Source: Amanita rubescens (taxonomy: Eukaryota > Basidiomycota > Agaricomycetes > Agaricales > Amanitaceae). From it: a DNA stretch of 64,000 bases. Shown here piece after piece: positions 32,751-46,489 of this stretch. The first letter of the stretch is position 1; the number at the start of each line of letters is the position of its first letter. Under the pieces are notes generated by a model that worked only from the letters and a program-made list of their open reading frames with translations, ran no database searches and was not told the DNA's origin. Location: NCBI GenBank assembly GCA_015039365.1, contig WION01000017.1, positions 428,282-492,281 of the forward strand, written 5' to 3'. Position numbers and translations under genes: made by a program.

Positions 32751-33877
32751 ATGGGCAAGCTCAACATCGCACACCACAAATCTTACCACCCATATCGACG
32801 AGACAACATCGAGCGCGTAAGACGGGATGAAGAAGAAGCAAAACTAAAAGAAGCCCAAGAAGAGGGCCGAGTCATGCTAGCTGTACGTTAGCCCTCACCC
32901 CATATCTCTTCGAGCGCCCTGATACCGATACGTAAGGACTCTGAAGCCCGCTTAGGTCTTCTCCGACAACGGGCCAGTGTAGGTTCTGATCTGACTAAGA
33001 AGCAGAGCAGACGGCAGGAAGAACAGGAAGAGCAGCGGTTGCTTTCAGAGAGGACAAAGTTGGATGTGACCTCCAGTTCGGCCGCGCTTCCGACGACAAG
33101 TGGACATATCAACTTTTTTCCGGATTTGGAGCAAGTGGGTGTTGTACTTTGTATCCTGATGATATCGTATGGCTGATATATGCGCGTAGAGCGACTTCGT
33201 GGCGGCTATAGCGAAGAAGAAAGTGTCTGCTGTTTCGACGGACAAGGGTTTCCCTCTTGCTCCTTCAAAGAAGGATCTTCGACCGTGGTATTCCAGTAAG
33301 AAAGGCGAGTCAAGTACAGAAGACGACGACCAACGAGATAAAGAAAGTGCAGCGGAAAAACGGTGTGTTTGCTTCATTTGTGCGTTTCTATTGGATGCTC
33401 ACATAAACCAGACTCCGAGATACAGCTCGGAAAACAGGCCATGACCCTCTAACATCCATAAACCATCAACTCTCTTCTCACAAGTCGTCGGGTACATCTT
33501 CATCATCTATCCAAGGATACGACCGGTTCAAAAGGCCTGAACTGCCTCACCGTGCCAGATCTGCATCCAATTCTTCTTCTTCTTCTTCTGCTGCTGCCGA
33601 CTCGAATAACAAACCTACATCGGTAGAGGCTCGACTTGCTCGTGAATCCTCTGAGCGGGAACGGGCTCTAGCGCTCATCCGAAGACGGAAACGCGAGATG
33701 ATGGGTAGTGAGACGCCCAGTACTACGCATGGCGGAATGGAAGGCGAGGGGTACGGTGATATATTCAATAAGAAAGAAGTGGAAGAAGCACGCAAAAGCA
33801 GGGAGAGAGGACATGTGTACTGGGACGAGAGGGAATCCGGGAGTCCTCGGAAGAGCTTGTCATCGAGACGATGGTAG
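32751..33877 (+). CDS. LENG1-like protein with CIR_N domain
   Basis: Four exons: 32751-32882, 32937-33134, 33190-33362 and 33412-33877; 322 aa. The N-terminus MGKLNIAHHKSYHPYRRDNI followed by ERVRRDEEEAKLKEAQEEGR and DSEARLGLLRQR is the CIR_N domain found in LENG1, the splicing factor Cwc25 and CIR; the ADSEAR/LLRQRA part favours LENG1. Later there is RPWYSSKK, a TGHDPL motif, a homopolymeric Ser/Ala tract (about residues 205-214), and a charged helix RESSERERALALIRRRKREMM near the C-terminus. Such proteins associate with the spliceosome and are nuclear; the precise role in fungi is not known. The start is fixed by the conserved first residues. Confidence 0.88.
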
Positions 33878-34078
33878 GGTGAGATCGAGGGACGACTGAT
33901 GACGGCAACTCTATATCCTTTTCGCAAATTCGGAAGCAAGACTAAACGTTCTTCTCCTTCTCTGACGGTACAATTGCAACTACTCGTCACTCCACTTTGT
34001 ATTCTAACTAGAAAAAAAAAGGGTGTCATACCGAGACTTGGGTTCAAATAAACTAGGTATAAATTATATCTCCGTCCA

Positions 34079-36410
34079 TCACAGAACTGGGTACATCAAA
34101 GTCAAATTGTTGAGGAGATTCATCTCATTCGCCCTGAACGTATCACTCGTAACGGTTATAGGTACAAACCCATCCCAGAACGTCAACAAGGAACGCGACG
34201 AGGTTTCATACTGCGGCCAATTGTAAGATCCTTGCCCGTTGGGATTCAAATTGTTGGTGAAGCGTATGAGATAATCTGCAAGTTCTCCACCGAAATAAAT
34301 GTTCACGAGATCTGTTCCATGGAACTAAAAACAAATCGTTAAACAATGCCACATAAACTGTCACTGATGGTTATGGTTACTTACCGAGCCGTAACCGGGT
34401 GTAGACTTCTTCCGTTTGCTCACTAAAAAAAGGGTCGATCGGTATTTGTGTATGCGACGGAAGGTAATGATCACACTTACAGAATGACCACATGTTTTGC
34501 CTACCAGAAAATTGGTTCAGGAGGAGACGACGGGGACCGTGGAAGAGAAGGTCGCCTCCGAATGCGGCAGTTCTCTTAAATTGTGGCGTAAGGGCGTTCA
34601 AAACCTCCGTGTCGAATGGTGAACCCAGAGTGACGTTGGCAGGATATGCCTCTGCAAGCTGTTGGAATTGTGCGTCCGTAATGTTGGGGAAAACGATGGT
34701 TTTGATGTAGCTTTCAAATTGGGCATCGGTCCTAAATTTCTGTCAAGTCAAGGACGCGCGAGCAACAAAAAAGGGGGAATAACTTACGTGACGTTTAGAG
34801 TCGGGGAGGCAAAGATTGTCCCTTCATCATCGCAGTCGCCTGTAACAAACGATAAAATAAGGCCAGTTTAGGAAGTCGAAGTAATACAAACCTGCCACAA
34901 TTGGAACGTTGGCCACCTGTCCGTTTAAAATCATTTGTTGCGGATTGTCTAAAAAGAAGACACCGTCCGTGTGGGGTGAAAACACCAACGATAACGACTT
35001 GAAAAGTGTTAACTATGGTCCTTCGTCGACTATGTGAAATGACACATACCTGATAAGTGAAAGCGCTAGGCATTTGGTTGAATACCGCTTGCAGTGCAGC
35101 ATACGGTACTGAGCGTAGACAATTGAGAGTATCCGAAGCTGACGAGCAATTAACTTGCTCAACGGTGTAATCGTAGTACACTTGCCCTTGTTCCAAAGGA
35201 CCGACAGGCATAGGAAACCCTGACTGCAAGAATGCACCGCGGAACAAGTTCCCGGGATTGCCACCATTGTACAGCAGTTGCATCGAGGCAGAACTAGCAC
35301 CGGCAGACTCGCCCCATCTTTAAAAAGTCTCATCAGCGCGATGGACAAAAAGTTTATGATGGCATTACATTGTCACTTTCGATGGGTCTCCGCCAAAGTT
35401 TGAAATGTACTTCTGGACCCACTCAAGCGCGAATCGCTCTGTAGATTTCAGGTGAGATAAATACTCCAGAAGCCGTGGAATGGTATACTTACGATCTTGC
35501 AAGCCCAGGTTACCAACGCCAGCCGCCCGTATTTCTGCGCTAGCCATGAATCCAAATCCAGACGCTCTATTCGATACGTGAGATGGTAGGAAAATTCGTC
35601 CATCTTTGTACGTACCGATAATTCATGCTAACGTATATGATAGGCTCTCCGAGAGCAATCGAGCGTTCTACGATTGTGCTACCATTGTAGCTAGAGCTCT
35701 TATGTTAGTCGTGTTCCGGATGACATGCTCAATACATACGCTGATGAACCACCAAACTCAAAGCCACCTTAAGATGATTGTGTAAGAAAGTTGATAATCA
35801 CTGGGCATTTTATTTACCTCCGTAAATCCACTGCAAGAAAATCAACATAGGTTAATTCACAGATTTGGGCGTACTCACGACAACAACGGGTAGGTTCGAT
35901 TTTGATGTCGCTGTTGACGGTGTGAGGACGTTGACCGACAAACCTTTAAGTAATGATGATGTTATTATCGGACAATTGACTTTTTTCAACGAATCTGACT
36001 CACAATCTTCGCTGCTGTTGGTAGTTGTGCCTATGAGCGTGGAGAAGAGAAACATGGCGGCGGTCGGTCCCGTGCCAGCGATATTCAAGGACTGCCCTGG
36101 GCAGGAAGGACCATATTGCGTCGCGTCGTTTTTTCCACTGTATGCAGGAAGTACTTGAGGAAGACGGTAGCGGAGATTTCCCGTACTAAATATGAAGAGA
36201 ATGATGAGCTACGAACGCATGGTCATTCATGACTTACGGAGCCTGGGCGAACGGGATACCCAAAAACTGAGCGACGTTGCCATAAGTGGTACCTGTGAAG
36301 GTACCTTTATCGAGGGTAACGGTTGGTGCCTTTGGTGTTGGGTTTGCCGGGGATGCACATGCAAGTCCAGCAACGTGGATCGCTAGAACGAGCAAAGCTG
36401 GCAGATTCAT
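34079..36410 (-). CDS. Secreted type-B carboxylesterase/lipase, copy 1 (intact)
   Basis: Multi-exon minus-strand gene, ATG at 36410, stop at 34079. Signal peptide MNLPALLVLAIHVAGLACA; then TVTLDKGTFTGT, FLGIPFAQAP, LPVVVWIYGGGFEFGGSS (oxyanion region), VGNLGLQDR, ERFALEWVQKYISNFGGDPSKVT, the nucleophile elbow WGESAGASS near 35310, DCDDEGTIF near 34830 (acid residue region) and FHGTDLVNIYFGGEL near 34290 (catalytic His). Every segment of the alpha/beta-hydrolase fold is present and in frame across about a dozen short introns. It hydrolyses esters outside the cell; substrate unknown. Head of a tandem array with two decayed copies downstream of its promoter. Confidence 0.9.
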
Positions 36411-37624
36411 TGTCGTCGTCCTACATCCCCTGCGTGCCCTCTAGCCTATATAACAAGACTTCAGCCGGAACAGCACGTGAAGCAGTGCAGTGTGAGGGGT
36501 ATCATCTGTCTTCTTGATAGCTGATCGACAGGAATCAATCGGCAAACGCAGCCGGAATACGAGAATTATTTGTGAGCAAAGCATGAAAAATCTACCGCTC
36601 CTGGTCGTAAGTCGTTTGTACCTGTCAGTTCCGGGCGGAGCCCAAAGCGGAGGCAAAGTTTCACAGTGGAATGCTCAAAAGTGTTGCGCAAAAAAATTGA
36701 CTCACGCGCGCTACAATCAGTTCGGATCTCTCCGTCTTGTTCAGAACTATCTTCCCGTAAAATTCTGAGGTGTTTTCTGGCGTTTTGAGGACATCAAAGT
36801 TTGATACAGAGTCGTGATGCCATGTGTAAGTATTTGAAATTCGTTGGCATCCCCGGTATTGCCAGGTGTCGCCTGACTCAGGATGCCAGATACCCGTGGA
36901 CGCGTATGATGGATTCATGGAAGAACATTTATTTTATCCAGCCCTCCGTGTACATGGACCTTGTCCTGCTCAGTAATACCCATCCTACAGCACGGACCAA
37001 CACGGCATTGGCGATACTAGCGACAGTTCCACTCCTGGAATCTGGAGACAGCCACGAAATTTTGATCAAATTGACCGTTGGCAAGTGGTAAGTACGCGAC
37101 GACCCGCGTCTGCCATGACCCCCACCTCGGTTGCTATACTTTCCATCTTGATACATCAACACTTTTTAAATGGGCATTGATCCGTGATCGGTGATACAAT
37201 CAGTATATATACGGCGGACATCAAATATCGTGCAAAGATTACAGATTGAGGTATGATCGATAATGAGGTTAATTTCCTGACGCCTAACGCCAAGCTCGAA
37301 AGGATCTTCGGGTCAATCGCCTACTTTATCGCTCAAATTGCTTAGCCATCATACTCGGGCGGGACAGGCTCACCCAGGCAGTATGGCAATGGACGAGCTG
37401 AGAAACAAATGGCTCAGCTGAGGCCGCCTGAATCGTGATAATATTCATCCATTATACGGAACAACGTGTTGGTAAGGTATGCAAGAGTATGCAAGCCGCT
37501 TCGGACGTTGACTATCAACACATACATCTCACCCAGGGCGCACGAACGAGAAACCTCTCACAATCTGTTCCATTTGCCATATCCAGGTCCTATCATACCA
37601 AGTCTAGCACATCATCGCTGTACA
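36411..37624. other. Intergenic between carboxylesterase copies 1 and 2
   Basis: No gene supported; a few short ORFs on both strands overlap without motifs. Confidence 0.4.
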
Positions 37625-39055
<1,431 letters not shown>

Positions 39056-39335
39056 TACCCCGGACTGAGGGGATGCTGACGATGGGACAGCGAATGCTAA
39101 ACGGTGCCGTAGCTAGAGATACGCGCTATCCCCGTGTACTGACGCCTGAGGGAGCGCATAAAGGTGGGGGGCAAGGCCCGGTTATAATCGCTCTCGCTTC
39201 CTGACCCGATTGGTCAGATTCGCCCGAATCGATGCCGTGGGGAACACGTGTAAATCACTGTATTTTTCGCAAAGGAACGAATAAGGGTGATAACATTCAT
39301 CGCTTCCTGCCTATCGTTTGCAACAGTAGTGTAGA

Positions 39336-41607
39336 TCATACAAGTGGGTTAGCCAACGATATGTTAGTAATGACATTTATCGCATCCTGCCTGAACGTAT
39401 CCTTCGTGATGGTTATGGGAACAAGTCCATCCCAAAGAGTAAGCAAAGAACGTGTCGAGGTGCGATACTGTGGCCAAGAATGCACTCTTGGCCTGTTAGG
39501 ATCCAAATTGTTAACAAAGTAGATAAGGTAGTCTGCTAGGTCTCCGCCAAAGTAAATGTTGAGGAGATCTGAACTGTGGAACTGAATAAAGAGTGTTAGC
39601 AACGAATAATTTACTGATGCTTTCTACTTACTGCTCCAAACACGGGCACAGATTTTTGTCGTTTGCTCACTAGAAGTGACGATGGGTGTTTGCGCGAGGT
39701 AAAGGTAATAATCACTTACGGTATGACCATGCATTTTGCCTACCAGATAAGTGGTTGAGGAATAAACGACGCGGCGCATGAAATGCAACGTCTCCGTCGA
39801 ATGCTGCGATTCTCTTGAAATCTGGAGTAAGGGCATTCATGATCCCTGTGTCAAATGGTGAACCTTGTGTGGGATCGGATGGATATGCTTCAGCAATTGT
39901 TTCGTATTCGGCGTCAGTGATGTTGGGGAAGACAACGGTTCTGACATAGCTTTCGAATTGGGAATCGGTTCTGAAGTCTGCTAAGACAATAATCTCAGTA
40001 GTCAACGGGGAGCTTACGTGACATTGAGTATTGAGACAGCAAAGACCGTCCCCTCATCGTCGCAATCGCCTACAATACACGTTGAACTAAATCGGCAGGA
40101 AGCAAAATCAACACAAACCTGTCACAAATGGGATTTGGGCCGCTTGCTGGTTCAAGACTAGTTGTTGCGGATTGTCTGTCAGGAAGACACCATCGGTGGT
40201 GGGTCCAAACAACAGTGCTATTGACTTCAAGCGCGTCAGTTATCGGGGTCATCAACTCGGCGCGAGCTTACACATACCTGGTAAGAGAATAGGCTCGGAA
40301 ACGTATCAAAGGCGACTAGTAATTCTTCATACGGTATCGTGCGTAGGCAGTCGAGAGTGTCGTTAGCTGATGAGCAGCCAACTTGCTCAATAACGGAGTC
40401 ATAAATCGGTTGCCCTTCCTCTATAGGACCGATGGGATATGGAAAACCAGGACTCCATGAATGCGCCGCGAAATAAGTCTCCCGTGTTGCCACCATTGGA
40501 GAGCATATGTAGAGAAACGGAGGTACCTCCAGCAGATTCGCCCCATCTAAACAATAAGTTGTTAGCGTGTTGGACAAAGATTCATTGGTAGTATTACATT
40601 GTCACTTTGCTCGGGTCTCCGCCGAAAGCGGAGATGTACTTCTGGACCCACTTAAGAGCGAATCTCTCTGCGATATTCCATTCAGATGCTTTGCAAGTCA
40701 TAGCACGGCATACTCACGGTCTTGCAAACCTAGATTACCAACGCCGGCCGCCTTTACTTCTTCACTAGCCAAGAATCCGAATCCAGAGAGTCTGTTCAAA
40801 AAGGTAAGGTGGTATGAAATACAGCCGTTCTGACACGTACCGGTAATTCATGCTGACATATATGATGGGCTCTCTAAGAGCAATCGAGCGTTCTACAATC
40901 AAGGTACCATCGTATCTAGAGATTTTAGGTCAAATTACGGTCTACTAGAGATGTCTAATGCTTACTGAGATGTACTTCCAAATTCAAAGCCACCTGAAGA
41001 CGGCGGTGTAAGAAAATCATAATCAAAGTGAATTTATTCACCTCCATAGAACCACTGCATAAAGGTGAATTATAAAATCAATACATTGCTACATGCATAC
41101 TCACGACGACGACTGGCAAATTCGAATTTGGTGTGGCAGATGATGGTACGATGACGTTGAGCGTTAAACCTTTATGGCGTTGTTATCGGTCAGTCCAGTT
41201 ATTGATTGATTTCGACTTACAGTCTTCGCTACTGTTGCTAATTGGTCCCATAAGCGCTCCGAGAAGAAAAAGAGCCGCAATGGGCGCTATGGTGGTGACA
41301 TTCAAGGATAGTTGCGGGCAAGAGGAGCCATATTGTGTCGCTTGGTTGTTTCCCGTATAGGATGAAAGTGCTTGGGGAAGGCGGTAGCGCAGATTGCCCA
41401 CACTAAGAAACAAACGATGAGATTCAACGCGAATCCGTATCAATTTCTGACTCACGGAGGTTGCGCGTATGGGATACCCAAGAACCGGGAGACGTTACCT
41501 GAAGCGGTGCCCGTAAAAGTGCCATTGTCGAGGGTAACAGTTGGTTCTGCAACTGCACGTCCAACAATATGGGTCGCTATAATGAGAAAAGCTGGTAGAA
41601 GATACAT
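39336..41607 (-). pseudogene. Carboxylesterase copy 3, full length with one frameshift
   Basis: ATG at 41607 (signal MYLLPAFLIIATHIVGRAVA), stop at 39336. It has the same exon layout and motifs as copy 1: TVTLDNGTFTGT, FLGIPYAQPP, VVVWFYGGGFEFG, VGNLGLQDR, WGESAGGTSVS near 40530, and FHSSDLLNIYFG near 39570. In the exon after the nucleophile one extra base near 40449-40452 turns the expected MESGFPYP into MESWFS and shifts the frame; the sister copies lack it. A sequencing error would give the same picture. If real, the protein is truncated soon after the catalytic Ser and loses its acid and His residues. Confidence 0.8.
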
Positions 41608-42540
41608 CGTCAAATGTGTCCTACTGACCCTTCGCACAACGATGCACCTTATAATCGGATGTCAACCATCCAGGCACAGGGAGATAACGTTAGTATTTCA
41701 TGGGTTAGCTGTGCAAAACGCGTCAGAGGAGCAGAATCGCGTGTAATAATAATAGGTCAAAGGAGGTAATGCGGTGATAGTGATAAATTTTCGTTAGACT
41801 GCTTACGATAAGTGGTAGAAAACGATGTGCCGGATAGTGCGGATGAACCAACAAGTCGACGTGACGTGTGCATGTGACTCACCTAACAGCAATGGTGAAA
41901 GCGATCAGTGAATAGAGATCTCCCATAGACTGCCCACACCCATGTTCAATGATCACTACCAATACGATAGCCATCTCCAGATATCATCGCTACACGGAAA
42001 ATGACAGCGTAGTATGAACTTTTGCTGTACATATTAAATGCATGTGAATACTTGCCAGTTCTGTCACTTCAGGTACCTATTAGCCGCTCTTGGAACTGCT
42101 TATAACAGATGATTATGCTAAGTGAATTGACATTGATGGTGTCGATGGAAATCCTCGCAACGTGCGCGCGCGTGCCCTTGATACTAGCCTTTGAGTGTTT
42201 TATCTGTCATTTCCGACTCTGTCGCCATTCTACCGGCGCTGGTTCTCACCTGAAGCGGTTATGAGGAGTAAAAATCAGAGGAATGCCCGGGCAAGGAGTG
42301 TGCGCGATTGTGTGCACTGTTCTGATTTCCTCGAGCGGGGGGTATTCCGGGAGCTCAAGGCAGAGCGTGGAATGACGCAAGGCTAGGATGCTAGCAAACT
42401 TGTGTATATGAAACTCAAAGATGCCGGATCTCCAGCCAATTGGCACGCACGCTCGCCGAACAACGTGCATCTAGTACTGTCATTACCGAGATTCAAAGCT
42501 GTATTGCTGTGTAATGATTGTAATCGACGCGAGGTTGACC
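41608..42540. other. Intergenic
   Basis: No gene recognised between the carboxylesterase promoter and the ELP6 stop codon. Confidence 0.4.
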
Positions 42541-43463
42541 CTATAGAACAGCAACCCCCGTTCCTTTTTCGAAAAACACAGCGCTTGCATCTGTCAACCG
42601 ATATTGCATCGCACGGCTGCGAGGAATGATGCTGACATCTTTCGGGATCGTAGCAGGGCCTGGGTGCAGTGCAATCTAAGCGGGGCGCAACGAACGTACA
42701 ATGACGTGAGAGCTGTTCCGCAAATAGGTTAACAACGGCATACCTCCCCGCTGACTGACCCACTGCGTCCGCTTGCCAGCCCTCTCACCTCGAGATGGTA
42801 CGTGGAGAGTTGGTATAAATGGGAGAAAAGATTGTCTGGTTCGTCGGATAACCGATGGTGTCTCACAATAAGAGTCGCGTTGGCCTGTAAGATTGAGTCA
42901 AGATCATTCATCACAATCTAAGCTTCACGAGAGCAACGGACCTTGATGCAAAGAGCGCGTAATGCCCTCACGAACCGCATCACGTCCAACGGATGAAACC
43001 CGATCCATTCGAGCGTGGTTATGTCGTCTAGGATGACGAAATGAGCTACGGACTGGTGTTCTGGCTTTGAAAGCGATTCTGAGACGAGGTCAAAGATCGG
43101 TTTGAGAGGTGGTGCAGTTGTATGTGCTTGCCCTGGTTGGATGTAGTGAAAAGACGTCGATAAAGTCGAGTGAGGGCAGTCGAGATGTGAGATGGTGGTC
43201 TAGGTTCAGGTTCTACCTGTGGGTGAGATCGGCGGAGCAAACAGATTCGAAAACGCCAACCGATCTAGAAGCGACAGGCTTTCCACCTCGCTAGTCCTTC
43301 TGATAACGGAGAGAATGGCAGCTTTGGTGAGACTGGCATCGGTTTTGTTTCTTTTTTTGAGGTGCTGATAAAGATATTTATGTAAGAGAAAATCGGCTGG
43401 AGCAGAAAGCTGGTCGGTGATGAGGAGGACGATGCCTTGTGGGAGGTTGAACGGGAATGACAT
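42541..43463 (-). pseudogene. ELP6: Elongator subunit Elp6 pseudogene
   Basis: Minus strand, ATG at 43463 to TAG at 42541. Recognisable parts in order: MSFPFNLPQGIVLLITDQLS followed by APADFLLHKYL; SEGLARWKA; HFVILDDITTLEWIGFHPLD; FVRALRALCIK; ANATLIVRHHRL; HLYQLSTYHLEVRGL; SGRSGSVSGE; and IIPRSRAMQYRLTDASAVFF ending in KGTGVAVL. This order is that of Elp6, a RecA-fold ATPase-like subunit of the Elp456 ring in tRNA wobble-uridine modification. Two extra single bases, after SV near 43304 and after RWKA near 43279, break the frame. If the functional ELP6 is elsewhere, this is a duplicate. Confidence 0.8.
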
Positions 43464-44173
43464 CGCAAAGTGGAAAGGCGGGGCACCGGTCCGAGTAGGT
43501 CTTGCCACGCTACGCCAAGCTCATAACACAGCCACCGCAACGTCGAGTGCTGGAGAACAGGAAATTGTGATCTGTGGAGGGGGTCTGCCGGTATCGCATC
43601 GGAGTCGTGCCAAATTTTTTGTCAACCCGAGCTCCTCCAGTGACTTATCTTCTCCGCTAATAATATGATGTCCGCCCGTCTCGTACTGGTGACATTTCCC
43701 AACGTTTGATGTACGTATACACCCACCGTGGTATCGACTTAGGGACCAATCGTGGTCGTGGGTCTGGATCATAGCATCTGGGTCTAATAGTAATACATCT
43801 TAATGTATATGCTGAGGCCCGAGATGACCTCTTCCAAAAGGATTCTCGGCGTGGCAGTGCTTCAATCTCCTACATTCTGCTCACTGGTCATGTAACCTCA
43901 CATTGTCACTTGATGTTCAACAATAGGAAGAATCGTTTTCAGAAAGATAGACCTGACGGCGGCAGTGTACTTACCGAACATCCTGGTGGTAATTTATTTG
44001 ATCAGGTGGGGCATCATCGATGTCATCAGTAGTATAATATCATCACCAAAATCAATGTTTGATATTCGCCGATGATGGTTGCTAGTGGTGATCGATAAGC
44101 ACGATTCACCCGACGGTAAGTACATATAAAAAACCACAACGATTGATTACACCAAGCTCATCTGGCAGCTAAG
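43464..44173. other. Intergenic with TATA box of gene D
   Basis: No gene. TATAAAAAA lies at 44125-44133, 49 bp before gene D. Confidence 0.5.
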
Positions 44174-44583
44174 ATGCACTACCTTCCAGCTCTATCCATA
44201 GTTGTCTTGCTGGCTGTCACCTACAGCGAGGCCAAGCCTGGACAATACGAACCTTACGCATTCCACTCCACCATCCCTGCGCAGCCGAAACCCAAGAATG
44301 GCATAACGCACAAGCTGAGAGGCCTGCTGGGATACAAGAAGGGGCCCGAGCTGGTGTCTTGCGCCTTGAGGGCGACGCCTGATCTGTGGTGCCCCGTCAA
44401 CGGTGATTGCTGCCCAGATGATAGTTGTTGCCCATCAGGGTGAATTTATTTTCTTTAATTGAAGTGAAAGGCTGACATGGCTTTGGTAGTTTTGAGTGCT
44501 ATAAGTTCGAAGATCGTAATTGGGATTGCCGTAGGCCCACGCGGGTAAAGTTGAGGAGACGGCCCGCACTAGTGGCGAATTAA
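44174..44583 (+). CDS. Secreted CC-doublet cysteine-rich protein D
   Basis: Two exons, 44174-44439 and 44490-44583 (intron 50 bp, phase 2), 119 aa. Signal peptide MHYLPALSIVVLLAVTYSEA, propeptide HKLRGLLGYKK, then C..WCPVNGDCCPDDSCCPSG. The terminal exon keeps the phase and GF/GY start but has replaced the YYC...GCCPDG module by a basic tail (CRRPTRVKLRRRPALVAN). This is the most diverged member, 12 kb from its sisters, recognised by TATA box, signal, RGLL motif, CC doublets and intron phase. Confidence 0.8.
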
Positions 44584-45151
44584 ACAGTGGATAGAGTAAA
44601 GGGCACATCTACTAGCGATGACTCTTTTCCATTTTTGTGGTATACGGTCATTTGCGGTGTTGGTTATTAGCCTTTTGGTGGGGCTTATTATGTCACTGCA
44701 GTTCCTTGCGTATACTAATAGCGTGTAAGGCGGGACGCTTAGCCGGCTTGTTATGGCCAGTTGCGGCCAGTTGCCATGTACTTGGGTTTATGTAGGCGTG
44801 TTTGGATAGCGAAGTTTCGAATTTCGTTGAGCCGATCATCAAACAAATCATGCCAGGCATTCGGTGATAGATGCAGACTCCTACCCAGTCTCACGTGGAG
44901 CGGTCTTGACGATGTTATGTAAGACGTTCGCTCCAGGGAGACTGGTACTTAACAATAGTAAACAAATGATTGAGGATGCCGAGCTGTCACGCCCCAATCA
45001 TATTCTCTTTTCTTTTCTTTGGGCTCGTGTGCGCTCTATATAATCTAGCTTTGATAATGAAATTAAGAATGTTGTTGCCTCCATGCCTGTTTAAGCTGAA
45101 CTGCCCGCGGGATTGGTCTATATATCTAACCAGTGGTGGTGTATTATAATT

Positions 45152-45224
45152 GTCTGTTTGGCTTAGTGGTTATGATGCTCACTAATTTTTGCCCGGCTGA
45201 GGGTTCAAATCCCGGTATGCTCTA
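45152..45224 (+). other. tRNA-like sequence with A and B boxes
   Basis: TGGCTTAGTGG (A box, 45159-45169) and GGGTTCAAATCCC (B box, 45201-45213) with tRNA-like spacing. The arms that should form the acceptor and T stems do not pair, so it is a tRNA pseudogene or SINE-like head, not a working tRNA. Confidence 0.55.
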
Positions 45225-45328
45225 CCTTTTTACACCTTCAGCTTTAGCCATATTGAGTTGCCAGCATTTTGACTTACATCTACGAGAGCATGGCTCACAC
45301 AGCAGTCATTTGTGTCGTGTAGAAAAAG

Positions 45329-45399
45329 GTGGGTCAAGCTGGAATTGAACCCTCAACCAAACAAAAATACTTGATAATTTAACCACTCAGCCACATGGA
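45329..45399 (-). other. Second tRNA-like sequence, opposite strand
   Basis: On the minus strand TGGCTGAGTGG (A box) and GGGTTCAATTCC (B box, 45352-45341). Its length and layout align with the plus-strand copy at 45152-45224. Acceptor arms do not pair. Confidence 0.55.
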
Positions 45400-45694
45400 C
45401 ACTTGAAGTATTAGTTCATATGTATCTGATATAGGACAGCTATGCCTCTCTACCAAGTCCAAGGACCAGGGGATGTAGGGAAGCGACAACAATATAACTT
45501 AGGTCCTTAACAACGCACGCAGAGAACAAACGACGGCGAGGAAGAATATTTTGACTATTCCTTTCAGTGACATTGTCATGTCACATCGTGCCGAGCATTT
45601 GTTTACTATTGTTAAGTACCAGTCTCCCTGGAGCAAACGTCTTACATAACGTCAAGACTGCTCCGTGAGACTGGGTAGGAGTCTGTGATAGATG

Positions 45695-46489
45695 CACACC
45701 TGAATTCCTGTGAAGTCTCTGACGCTACTTCGACTTCGTTTGGTGTTCAGCGTTGGAAAAACTCTCCCATCGCACCATCATACACTATAAGCTCGTCTAC
45801 GACAGAACTCCCTAGTAACCACTGGTCCGCCCCCCTCCCCTAGCTGAATCCGACACCAAAGAAATGGAGCAAACAGCCTTTTCCATTCCACTCGACGCGC
45901 TGTCGTGCGCGCTCCCCTGTTTGCTAAACTGCGTAACTCTCCTGGCCCTGTCCAATCTCTTTCCGTGAAAACTGCCATGTGGCCTTCTGGTTCGCCCGCA
46001 TCATTCGGTAATCCCGGGATACATCAGCTGTCTGAAACGGAATCAATCGGGGTTTTCTGATGCGCTTTGTTTGGTGCGGACTCGCGTCAGAAAGACACGA
46101 AAACATCGACGCAAGAAATGGACTCGTTTGCCAGGTTTCTACGTCATGTCGGATGATATGGAGCGATGCCAGAAGCCCGATAAGGTCGTTTTGTGGCAGT
46201 CCCTCAACATCAACTGTCTCCATGGAATCAGATGAAATCGTTATTACCGCAACCGTCACTGTCTGGTCGTCTATGTATCTGATAGCTATTGCATTCCACG
46301 GACATCCCCGGATAAGTGCATCAAACGTCCTGATTGCCGGCGCTCTTGGTCAAAATGACATGTGCTCGCTGCTCAGCAACGACCATATAAAATCTGCTGT
46401 CTCCATGCTATACCTTCGAGCTGGCCTCCGTTACTGCACCTTCCACACAGCAGAGCTTTTTCTCTATCGCCTTTACAATCCTTGATCAG
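45695..46489. other. Intergenic
   Basis: No gene supported. The stretch near 46197-46245 resembles, in opposite orientation, a stretch near 49725-49770 (core ctccatggaatcagatg), a small dispersed repeat. Confidence 0.4.

Larger units (their letters stand above)
44874..45685. mobile_element. Non-autonomous Mutator-like DNA transposon (MITE) with long palindromic TIRs
   Basis: Terminal inverted repeats of 95 bp (44874-44968) and 90 bp (45596-45685), starting CAGACTCCTACCCAGTCTCACG, about 92% alike. They are flanked by a perfect 9 bp direct repeat TGATAGATG (44865-44873 and 45686-45694). Long TIRs with a 9 bp target duplication are the mark of the Mutator (MULE) superfamily. There is no transposase frame in its 812 bp. 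Two tRNA-like promoter sequences in opposite orientation lie inside. Confidence 0.85.

Noticed and set aside
42195..43770. Many plus-strand ORFs over the ELP6 region
   Set aside because: They are antisense shadows; only the minus strand shows ordered Elp6 motifs.
45152..45224. Functional tRNA gene
   Set aside because: A and B boxes are good, but acceptor and T stems do not pair and no sensible anticodon loop forms.
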